Position numbers and translations under genes: made by a program. Shown here in pieces: positions 25,861 through 35,968 of a DNA stretch of 64,000 nt (within the stretch, counting starts at the first letter, position 1; the number at the start of each line of letters is the position of its first letter). The stretch lies in the NCBI RefSeq assembly GCF_002105155.1, contig NW_019029012.1:124001-188000 (forward strand), in the 5' to 3' direction. Below the pieces are notes generated by a model. The model had not been told where the DNA came from and ran no database searches. It saw nothing but the letters and a program-made list of their open reading frames with translations. This stretch comes from Lobosporangium transversale (lineage: Eukaryota; Mortierellomycota; Mortierellomycetes; Mortierellales; Mortierellaceae).

Positions 25861-28800
25861 TCAGACCTCCCCTGCTTGTTCCGCAAGCTTATAGAACAGT
25901 GATACATCACGTCTCCTCAACAGTTCCTTGGGCGGTCCATACTCCTTGACTCTTCCTTGTTCCATCACCAGGATCATGTCCGAGTCCATCACTGTCTTGA
26001 TCCGGTGTGCAATCGTAATCACTGTCCGATCTTTAAACGCCTCTCGGATTGTCCGCTGGATCATCTCATCTGTCTCCACATCCACTGCTGCTGTTGCTTC
26101 ATCTAACACCAAGATCTTTGTCTTCTTCAGCAGAGCTCTTGCAAGACAGACCAAGGCTCGCTGCCCAAATGAGAAGTTGTCGCCATTTTGTGCAACCTCA
26201 GAGGACAGTCCACCTGCAAGCGACGAAATGAACCCCTTCAGATGAGCACGGTCCAAGGCTTCCCATAGATCAGCATCTTCCAACTCGTGGAACGGATCCA
26301 GGTTGTCGCGGATAGTGCCAGCAAACAGAGTCGGCTCTTGGGGGATGATGGACAGATGTCTTCTCAAATCTCTCAGACCTAAGGTGGAGATGTCCACTCC
26401 ATCAATTGCAATTACACCACCATCAATGTCTCGACCATAGCTGACAAGCAATGAATTGGTATCCAATGGATCAGACGACGATGTTGCCAACAGTTCCTTC
26501 GGAGCAGATGGATCACTAGCTTTGGCCCAATATGAGTCTGCAGCCTCAATTAGCCTGAACAGCGCCAATGTCAGTGAAGACTTGCCTGCACCTGTTCTTC
26601 CAACAACTCCTACTTTTTGCTGAGGTTCTACTGTAAAGGTGGCATGTTTGATACACAGATCAAGTCCCTCTCTATAGCGTGCAGAAAAATTGTTGAATGA
26701 AATCTTGCCCTCGCTTGGCCAGTCTTCTGGAAGATGTACATGGGTCTCCAAAGGCGCCTCAGTTGGCTTATGTGAGTATTCTTGGATCCGCTCCACACTT
26801 ACAAACTGATTCTGGACATCCCCGGAGGTTCGTACCAAGATTGCAATTACATTGGATAGATTCAGTGCATAGCTCAATGCTAATCCCACAAGACTCGGGT
26901 CCAATCGATCTGCATTTAGTACAGCCAACGCAGCGGTCAGAAAGACTGCTAGAGCACAGATCACCTGTGTCCGGATTGTGAGCCATCGATTTGTCAGTAG
27001 GAACAGATTGCTTGCTTGAGCATAACTGTCTGATCGCCTCTCATTCTCAATAATGAACTGTGTTACCAGTCCTGTCTGGCAACGAATGATGGATACACCT
27101 GCAAGTGATTCACTGAAGTGCTGATAGAGTGGTGATTTTGCGGCAGATTGGAAACGTTTGAGTTGACTGCTAGTGCGGATGTAATAGGCCTGAATCATAA
27201 GGAAAATGATTGTCAATGGGATTACAGCGATGAGGAATTGCAGGGTTGAATAAGCGATGACAGCAATGATCCCTAGCGACGTGAATATCCAACCGAGTAG
27301 AGCAGGCAGCTGTTCAGGAATCTGACTGTCCACAGCTGTTACATCTGATGAAAACCTGTTGACTATCCGCCCCATGCTACCCATCGAAGATGAGACAGTT
27401 GGAAATAAAATACCATACATGGGTTAGATATGACGTGCTTAATACTATATATGTTTAGCATTCAAAGAGAGTAATCAAGTCAATCTTACGGAGTGGTGTC
27501 AAAGAAACTCATGGGCATGCGCAATACACGCACCAATAACCCATCGTGCAAAGCCTTGGCGCCTTGGATACCACAAGTAACATTGGTCATATAGCTGACC
27601 GTGACATCCATAGCTATATATACGGCAACCAAGAGCGCATATCCACTCAAGTAAAAAGCAGTCGAATGGCGATCCGAGCTTTGTTTCTCTTCTTGTGTGA
27701 CCCAGTAACGAAGCCAAAAGCTAGTACTGATCTGACAACCCTGGGCGAGTGTATACAGGAGTAAGCAAATACAGGCCTGACGAAGCGAACTAGCAATGTA
27801 TTAACGAGTATGAAATAGTCAGTAACAGATAAAGGATTCAATATCAACCACAAGGGTCCTCTATTCTTAAAGAATATGAACTGAGCCAAGCGAACGAGCG
27901 ATACTTACATAGCTTTGGCATACTCCCAGTAGGCCCCCCACCCAACGTTGCCGACTTCAAGATTCTCCATACCAATGAGATCTCCCTTGCACTTTATGCT
28001 GCTGTTGCAACTGTGGTCAGTCGCGGCCATATCTGCATCCTGTTTAGCTTCGCCGTTTTCAGGTCTAGCACCCATTACAGTATCAGGTTGCTTTGTAAAT
28101 ACTTCTCTGGCTTCCGTTGAAGTATTTTTGTCGATATCCCCGATGGACTCAGATGCTATCCGCTGTTGTTGCTCATGTTCTAGCGCCAGAAGTTGTGCCT
28201 GCTGCTTCTTCTTTTCTTGAACTGAATAGTCTGTAATCAGTTGATAGAACGCTTCCTTGGCTCGCATTAGCTCTTGGTACTCTCCTGTCTCGGTGACTCT
28301 TCCATCATTTAGTACTATGATCTGGTCTACATATTCCAAATGGTGGATCCCATGTGTCACTAGTAGCCTGGTCTTGTCCTTCAAGAGTCCATTAGGCCCA
28401 ATCAAGTGCTGCCACAGATGTTGATCTACATGAGCATCCACAGCGCTCAAAGGGTCGTCTAGCAAGTAAATATCTGCATCTTGATAGGCTGCGCGTGCCA
28501 ATGCAATTCGTTGTTTCTGGCCTCCTGATAGATTTATTCCACGCTCCCCAATTTCTGTCGAGTCGCCTGCTGGGAGCATCTCGATATCTGGAATGAGTCC
28601 AGCAGCCATGATGATGTGATCATATTTATCTTGTATAAAGGGTTTGCCAAATAGAACATTGTTCCGAAGAGTCGCATTGATGATCCATGCTTGTTGCGGA
28701 ACATATGCCAGGTTTCCAAATACTCTGACAGCACCTTGGAGCTTGTACATTTCGCCGATTATGGCAGAGAGAATCGTGGACTTGCCTTGGCCAATCCGTC

Positions 28801-31800
28801 CGACAATAGCAGTCAAGTGGCCACGAGGGATCTGTACAGTAATATTCATGAGAGTGGGACGATTAGGCGTAGATGATGCGGACGAAGAATATGTTGCTTG
28901 CGGTTTAGAACCCAACAAAGGTTGTTGTGCTGCCTGTTCCTCGGATAGACTTGCTGTTATCTCAGCAGGAGCAACAGTAGCCGCACCAAAGTCTTCGCCT
29001 GCTGCCCTCCCCCATGTAAATGTTCCGTTCTCAATCTCGACTGCCACCCATTTTCCATCCACAGTCTTTGAAGAAGGAGAAGCCAGAGTCGATGATGCCG
29101 CAGCTAGTTCTGCAGGTGAATCTTGAGGGCTATACCGCTCCACTGCTGTGGAATCGATTTCTTCAAGCAGTAAAAACTTTCGAATTCTGCCATTGGCACT
29201 TCTCAGCATGATCACATGTGAAATAGCCTGCGGGACTAGGCCCATAGGGCGGCCCATTGTTATGAAGAGAGTAATCCCGACAAAGACAATCTCAGGAGTT
29301 ACTTTGGCAGGTGTGAAGCCAGGTCCTCCCCAATAAGCATAAACAGAGAATGTTGCAAGCGCGATCAACAGGATGGCGGACGAGAAGACGATTACCAAAA
29401 AAGCGCGGACAGTGGCCAAGGCCCTCTGTGCACCAAGTTCTTGAGAGCGTAGACTGTCAATTTTTCGATGGAAGGCATCTTCCCTGTGAAATACATTTGT
29501 TGGACAAGTGGCAATGAAAAGTGAAAGCAATGTAAAAAAAAAAAAAAAAAAAAAAAAAAATAGGGTGCACGTCAACAACTTTGTCTTGAGAATGTGTAAA
29601 GAGGTTTTTTTTTTTTTTTTTTCTTTTTTCCTTCTTAGACGTACCAAGCTTGAAGCTTAACAATCTTGATGTTCGCAAGGATCTCAGTCATAAGTCCTAA
29701 GCGCTTATCTGCGACTTTGAGTTTCTCTCGTTGATGCGAGTGGAGGAGGCCAGCCATCTTAGTCTGGATTGGCATAATGATCGCAAACACTGCCAAACCC
29801 GCAACTAAGGACCAGCCTAGCAGCCGATAGAGTAAGAAAACAGCGATTGCAATCTCAAATGGGATAGTGAGCGTCAATGGTAGGAAATTAGGGGCCACCA
29901 TCCAACTCTCAGCATCAACGGCCATAAGATTGCCTAACAGATAGACAGAGTGATAAGTAAAGAGTCAACACCATTTCATATCTTGAATGCATCAACCAGG
30001 CTATCAAGAGCTCAATTGTAGGGCGGCGGGACTAAAGACTTACTGATTTCACCTAATGTCGATTTACTCCTTGCGTGTGGTGACAGCTTCAACGACTTTC
30101 TGTAGATCATAGCTACTAAAGCACCGCGGATCTCAATACCCAAATATGAGCACGCATTCGAGGACATGGACAGGAACAATCCACTGAAAAATGTTCCTGC
30201 AAAGATCCCCACGGAGATTAAGATGCCATTGGTGATTGCTGGGTGCGGTAAATGTTTTTTGACAGCCTCAGAATAATCTGCAAAGAATCGTAGTAGGTGA
30301 CTAAATAAATAAATAGGGACATACCGGAGCGCATAGCTCAATAGACGGATGGCCATGGCAAAGAAAACGCGCCACTTGTATGCATATAATACTGTGAGAA
30401 TTAATGATGGGCCTCCTTGGAGTGTGATGGGGTCTGACTCGAAGTATGTCTTCTTGCTGCTACCATGCTCTCTCTTTCTCTCATTTTCGATCTTGTTTCT
30501 ACTCTTTTGATGCTTGCTATGTTTACTTTGGTATCGCTCTAAACATTTTTCCCATGTAGCTGATACAGCCTCATAGTTCGAATGAGTTTTTAGAGCTACC
30601 GGCATTGGTTCTTCCACGTCCTTGGGAGTCAAGATCTTTCTGGCACCGAGGGACATCATAGGTTGTGCATAATGGAAGATCAGTCTCGAAAATAGATTTG
30701 CTTGGTCCATTCTAGACAGATTCTCCTGCTCACGGCTAACGCGTTGGACACGAGTGTGACCTCTAGGCAAGGCTTCAAAGAAGAATGCGAGCGCGATGGA
30801 TCCAGTGAAGGCGAGAAGGTATCGTAGCGGCTCTAGTTTGAAGTCAATGATAGGAGGTGGGCCTGGTTTCCCGTTGGCGACAATAGCATTGTTGATATTG
30901 TATTCCAGTTCTACATCTAGGACGTTGAGCGGAGGGATATCGAAGCCATCATTCAGGATAAAGAGTGAGAGCAAGCTGCCTAGAAGTGTCACCAAGTAGT
31001 AGAGGAACAAGTAATCTGATGACCGAACCTCGAAGCGATGCTCGTTTGTATTCAAAGCCATTGCTGTTGTCTGCACAAGTATAAGAACGAGATATTGTAA
31101 AAATAAAATAAAAATAAAAAAGGGCTAGGTTAGATTCTTGAGCCGATAACAGTTTTCTGTTTACTCAACAAGTTTAATTTTATGTGCTGTGCATGGGCCT
31201 CATTCTCTGTTACTGCGCATTTTTTGGATCCACACATTCAACTAAACGCACAGTAATAGGCAAAGGGGTTTTGATCTTAACTTTCTGTCTCGACTTTTAC
31301 TCCCTCCCCATTGACATTATCCATTCCCTGGCAAGCTTGCTTCCAAGCTCTAAAATAAGGCTTGTTTCAGCCACACCACACGGACGCAACAGCAACAAAG
31401 CCTGTATTGATTAAAACCTTACAAAACAATGAAGTCCCCATATCGTAAGAAAATGACAAAAATTTCGAGAATACCTTGCATGTATGCATCTTTTAAAGCA
31501 CAGCACAGCCATTATTTAGCAATAAGAATTTTCCGCAAAAGGATAGGCTGACAAAGATAATATTGATATTATGAATGACATTACAGTGCTATCTTTTTTC
31601 GCTTTTCTTTTTTTTTTTTTTTTTTTTTACGTACCCAAGCAAGCCATACCCACATGGCGCTTCCGAGAAGGCCGTCAGCAGAAGCTATATAAGGCCCGGT
31701 GGCCAAAGTAATTGCCAGGCCCAACAGAGAAAAGCAAGCACAGAGGATGAAGAGTTGAGTAGGCCAATAGATCAAGCCCGTTCGGCCATAAGAATGTGGC

Positions 31801-31952
31801 GTCTTGTTTTGCTTCAACCAACGGATGCGGATAATAAAAATGACTGTAGCAATCATGGCGGGACAGCCAAGAGTGAGAAAATGGCCTCCATGAATCATCA
31901 AGAATGCTATCCATTCCTGAGCAGGGTCGTTGGGTTGTTGGGAAGGATGCAT
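25861..31952 (-). CDS. ABCC/MRP-type ABC transporter, copy 1
   Basis: Six exons: 31952-31635, 31070-30044, 29933-29645, 29483-27909, 27789-27490, 27376-25861, giving 1674 aa. The first exon (MHPSQQPNDP) is a hydrophobic TMD0 segment joined in phase 0 to the second exon through a 564-bp intron. Then TMD1, NBD1 (Walker A GRIGQGKST, signature LSGGQKQRIALARA, Walker B IYLLDDPLSAVD), TMD2 (PMGRIVNRFSSD) and NBD2 (Walker A GRTGAGKSS, signature FSFGQRALVCLARAL, Walker B ILVLDEATAAVD). Asp in place of Glu after the NBD1 Walker B is typical of ABCC proteins. ABCC pumps export glutathione or other organic-anion conjugates and xenobiotics across plasma or vacuolar membrane; the substrate here is unknown. 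The final exon is almost identical to copy 2. Confidence 0.93.
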
Positions 31953-32138
31953 TGGACCGAAGAAGTATTTGATATAACAAGCACAATGCAAATAACGTAA
32001 GATAGACAACAGTAGGCTTTCAGTTCCTAAACGGCTGTTAATAGAGTGAAGAGAAGAAAAGAAGATGGAAGCTACTTGAGCAGGAGGGCGATGAAGCCGA
32101 GGAATGGAGGAGGTATCTAGTTGTAAGGAAAATATGGA

Positions 32139-32172
<34 letters not shown>

Positions 32173-33526
32173 GAGGGAGCAGATACGGGATGATGTGTAA
32201 CCAGACTCTTTCCTTTTCGCAAATTTGCATGTCATCTCAGCAACTCACTTCTTGCTTGGTTAGCACAATCCAAAAAAACAATGTATTCTTGACATGTATG
32301 ATCTTTTTCCATTCTCAGAAAATTTATTTAACATGTGTTTAATCTGTAGACTATTTTCATACCCAAAGTAACTTCCATTGTTCTGGATCGTTCAGAAATC
32401 TAGGCAAAAGGTATTCGCTACTTGTGCTCTCCAGCTTCCATGCCCAAGGGGCTTCAAGGTTAAATAAATAGAACTTATAGCTTTCAAGCATTGGAGTACG
32501 GGCTACAACCTCAATGAATTGCTGATGAATACGGATAAAAAAAAATCACCTGTTGAATCGTGTATGTCCCCTGATAAGCTTTGTATGGACTAAGTGCAGT
32601 ATTGTACACCATATCCATCTTTGGTCAGCACAAAGGGGTATCCGTGGTTAGAGGAAGCTCATTTTTATTTTTATTTTTATTTTTTTATTTTCAACAGACA
32701 TGATACCCATACTGCAAATAAGCGGACAAAGACCTTTTTTTTTTAAAAAAAAATATAAATAACGAATAAAAAGAAAGTTCAAAAAAGCCAGCGTAGCATC
32801 ACGGCATTGCATGTGTTCTGTATGTCCATGCCCATATTACTATCGCCATGAATAAGGTGCTCATTTTTATCTTTATAACTGAAAGAACCAAGATCAGAAG
32901 ACGCGACTTGGCTTGACAGACCTATGAGGACCCGAAACAAATTAATCAATCGCACGTGATCTTTTCTGAAACAGACAAAAAGTCATTCATCAATTCATGA
33001 GCTCGACATGGTTTGCTGTTCGTGACAGCTCCATCACCAGGACCAAGTAGGTAAGAAGAAAAGAGATTGGGTAATGAAAGAAGAGAATAAAGCTAAAGTG
33101 TTTTCGTAGTATTATTTTATTGATCTCATAATAAACCAATCATGCATCGTGAAGACGACAAAGAAAGTCTTACGCCCAGTATCCACAGCCATCCAAGGTG
33201 CATGCTTTTTCTTTGCCGTTGAAAAAGAAAGAAGAAAGATGTAGGACGAGATCAGTCAGCAGAGGACTTTAAAAGAAAAAAAAGTTTATTTTTAGTTTAA
33301 GCGTAATTCTGTAGCTCGAGCATCATTAATGAGAAAGATTACAAAGGAAAGGGTCGCTGGACTATGAAGGGATCTTCTGTATCATTTAATATTGCTCTGA
33401 ATTTTCAGAATGAGGGCTTCAGTCATTATTTGCAATGTTTATCCCCAGTAAGGACCCTTTTTTCTATGGTAAGACAGCGTCTCCCTTACTGGATCGCAGG
33501 AACACGTAGAATGAGTATAATCAAAC
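31953..33526. other. Region upstream of ABC copy 1, with relics
   Basis: It holds a T run at about 32141-32170, the SDR relic (32370-32652), and AT-rich sequence. Around 32688-32900 the order of short words (TTTCAACAGACA, then TGTTCTGTATGTCCATGC) resembles the 3' flank of the ABC genes (25313-25480), which hints at a further lost unit. No intact gene is seen. Confidence 0.5.
32370..32652 (-). pseudogene. Relic of the short-chain dehydrogenase gene
   Basis: 32375-32480 matches the 3' part of the intact SDR's last exon (remnant ELESTSGEYFF-like segment, here KLESTSSEYLLP). 32545-32650 matches its exon 4 and flanking intron (43450-43580). The sequence between (about 43090-43440 in the intact gene) is missing, frames are broken and no start exon is present. 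This is the unit 1 counterpart of the gene at 42877-44640. Confidence 0.75.
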
Positions 33527-33780
33527 TTCGAATTTATTATTAAAATCGTCCGGATAAAAATAAAGTTCTAAGCTTTACAGGCTATGTGTTCAGGTAATAT
33601 TGCACTTATCCTTCCCTTACATGCAAATCTGAGTCGGAATGACCGAATGATATTCGTGCATTCAAGGGGAATGATAAGTGCATTGTCGCCTGAACACAGA
33701 GTCTGTAAAGCTTAAATAAAATTTTATTTTTATCCGGACGATTTTGATAATAAATCGTCCGGATATTTGTAGTTCGAATT
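33527..33780. mobile_element. MITE-like foldback element
   Basis: Two inverted arms of about 85 bp (33535-33620 and about 33663-33755) share ATCGTCCGGATAAAAATAAA, AAGCTTTACAG and TGCACTTATC in the same order, with some mismatches and a short gap. The spacer is about 40 bp with no ORF. TTCGAATT occurs on both sides (33527-33534 and 33773-33780) and could be an 8-bp target-site duplication of the hAT type. The right arm is longer than the left. A non-autonomous DNA transposon is the best reading. Confidence 0.65.
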
Positions 33781-33934
33781 GGAGGCATTGCACTTTTATT
33801 ATTTACCTTGGGTCTTAATGAACTCCACTGGCATTGTTAGACTGCGGTCAGTGGAAATGTAAAATTGAGATCCTTTTTTTTGTTTTCTGCAGATCATACC
33901 AATACACACACATATATCCATTTTAATGCCTTAA

Positions 33935-34337
33935 GGCTAGGGGTGACTATAGTCGTTGTTATGCAGTGCACTGAAGCAATAGTTCCTTGAGTTACTACAT
34001 GCACATTCATTGCTTCGCCTGCTGCTCCTGCATGCGGATTCATCGCCTTCCCTACTGTTCTTCAGCTGCTTCTGCAGTTGCTTCACGTGTTCATCCACAT
34101 TAGCCATATTTTTTCCCATTTCCTTAATGGTGTCAACATCCAGCTTTTCTTAAACGCTTTCGTTTGTTGCTTAGTCGCTATGAAAATATGCCTCGCTAGG
34201 GAAGCAGCCGTATGTCTCGTAGTAACCGAAGGTATGATAGAACACATTTTCTTCTGCATCAATGTATTTCAGACGCGATTAAATTCACCATCCATCATCA
34301 CGCTTCGCGAATGCCACATTGATAAGCGCTAAAAAAG

Positions 34338-34371
<34 letters not shown>

Positions 34372-34616
34372 AAAGAAAAATCCGCTCTTAATGGACCATT
34401 AAAGCTACTTTGCGCATGCATTTATAGGATATTCACAACGGTTAGAGGCCTCAGAGAAATAGAAGAAAGAATATTGTATCAAAGAACGCATAGTAATAAC
34501 CACACTTACCTTCAAGTTGGCAGTGAAGAAAAAGGACATCATAATCATAAAATGGAAGGCCCAGTGCATATAAGGAAACTCTGTATCATATAGTCATATC
34601 ACCCGCCTTAAATAAC
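33935..34616 (-). pseudogene. Relic of a fourth propeller/TRP-like channel (3' exons only)
   Basis: 34327-33935 aligns with the last channel exon (ALINVAFAKRDDGW, then RLKYIDAEENV, YETYGCFPSEAYF) but contains in-frame stops and frameshifts. 34500-34616 aligns with the S6 exon (WAFHFMIMMSFFFT). A homopolymer-rich intron lies between. The C-terminal segment most resembles channel B. All upstream exons are absent up to a promoter remnant near 35040, so roughly 6 kb was lost. Confidence 0.85.
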
Positions 34617-35968
34617 AAAATAAACTATTGTATATAGGTAGGATATATAGTTGATGTAAGAACCAGAAAGCTCTAAAGCTGAAAATAAAAGCGAGGGATA
34701 AGAGAAAAGGGAAGGAAAGATATGAAAAATATTTTCAGATAGATAGTAGACAGTCGAAAAGTAAGTGAGAATAAGATGTGGGTCCACACACTACACCCAT
34801 GGATTACTTTATTCATTTCTGGTAGAGGGACTTGTACCAGATAACTACATATCTATAAGACAACATGGGTTCTCGTGTCAAAGATTTGTCGCGTCTTAGT
34901 GTGACGCGTTATTGCCACTAGTTTCTACTGCTAGTTTTATTTTTTATCGTACTATTTCAGTTGAAATTTCTCTAGTGTGTATTTTTTTAAGATCTTCCTA
35001 GTTTTTTAGTCGGACCATTATTATATTGCATATTGAAATATGCAACAAGATGGAAGGAAGAAAGCAAATGAGAGAAGAACTGGAGCCAGGGTTTAGGAAG
35101 GGTAAAAAAAGATTCATATGAAGATCGCACCAGTCCGATAGAGGGCGCGAAAGCAAAGTGGGATCAAGGTTGTTTAAAAACAGTTGGGTTCCCAACAATA
35201 TCTCCACCCAATAAATTTACAAACCTCAAGTGTAATTTTCCTTCCTATCCCCTGAAATTAATCGATCATATTCATCAGACAGACAGCATCCTGTCGTTTG
35301 AAGAAGGAATAACTGGAAGGTAATAGAGAGTCTACAATTAGTTCAAACTACGCCTTATCTCCCATAGGAGTCTTAGCTGGAGGCTATGCCGCATTGCTAT
35401 GAAGCATACGAGATCATATTGAACTTTTATTTTCAACAGACACAGTGCCACATTGGTTGCAGATTGAAATAATGTAGTTTCTCTAACAGCAAACAGAAAG
35501 AGCTAGAAAGAAATTTTAAAGCAATCATGTTCTACATGTTCATGCTCATATTCATGCTCATCTTGATATTGTTGTGAGTAAATGTTTGTTTTTCTTTCTT
35601 ACTGAAGGCAACCATTGTTTGAACTTTGTCCGATATCATGCAAGCTACATCTTGCTCTGCACCTTTTTTTTGTCTTTTTTTCTCATGCTCCCGTAAACTG
35701 GTGTGACAGCCCTTTGGCCACAAAACGTATGTGTTTAGATCCCGTCGTAGAAAAAAATTCAATGCACCTGTGCATTTGCTTACCAATATGCCATTACGGT
35801 TCTTGTTCACTTCTATAACACCTGTACTACATTGTTGCGATATGAAGTACCTCTATTGTAAATATTGTAAGGAACTGGCTGGACAACAAAATATGCCCTC
35901 TACCAGTATACCTTTACATTGTTGTTTATTGCTATTCTATTCTCTTCATCATCTCTCTATTTTACACC
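34617..35968. other. Spacer with channel promoter remnant, upstream of relic and downstream of ABC copy 2
   Basis: 35040-35215 resembles the promoter block of channel C (24783-24960), and 35260-35968 resembles the ABC 3' flank (25060-25860). 34617-35030 has no match elsewhere in the window and no gene. Short ORFs here are not convincing. Confidence 0.6.

Larger units (their letters stand above)
24780..32652. repeat. Segmental duplication, unit 1
   Basis: Promoter of channel C, the whole ABC gene and the SDR relic correspond in order to 35040-43580, with an offset near 10.1 kb (stop codon of ABC at 25861 versus 35969). Identity is uneven: coding blocks are nearly identical and spacers are clearly diverged. 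Confidence 0.85.

Noticed and set aside
31581-32222. Separate small multi-pass membrane protein upstream of ABC copy 1 (also 41955-42332 for copy 2)
   Set aside because: A GT donor after WVWLAW joins in phase 0 to the next ABC exon, and the segment is the TMD0 expected of ABCC transporters. The Lys-rich ends are translated homopolymers.
33771-33780. TTCGAATT as a tRNA T-loop
   Set aside because: No acceptor or anticodon stem can be drawn around it; it is better explained as the flank of the foldback element.
33937-34119. Short minus-strand ORF as an independent gene
   Set aside because: It aligns with the C-terminal coiled coil of the channels and is followed upstream by stops in the aligned frame, so it is part of a relic.
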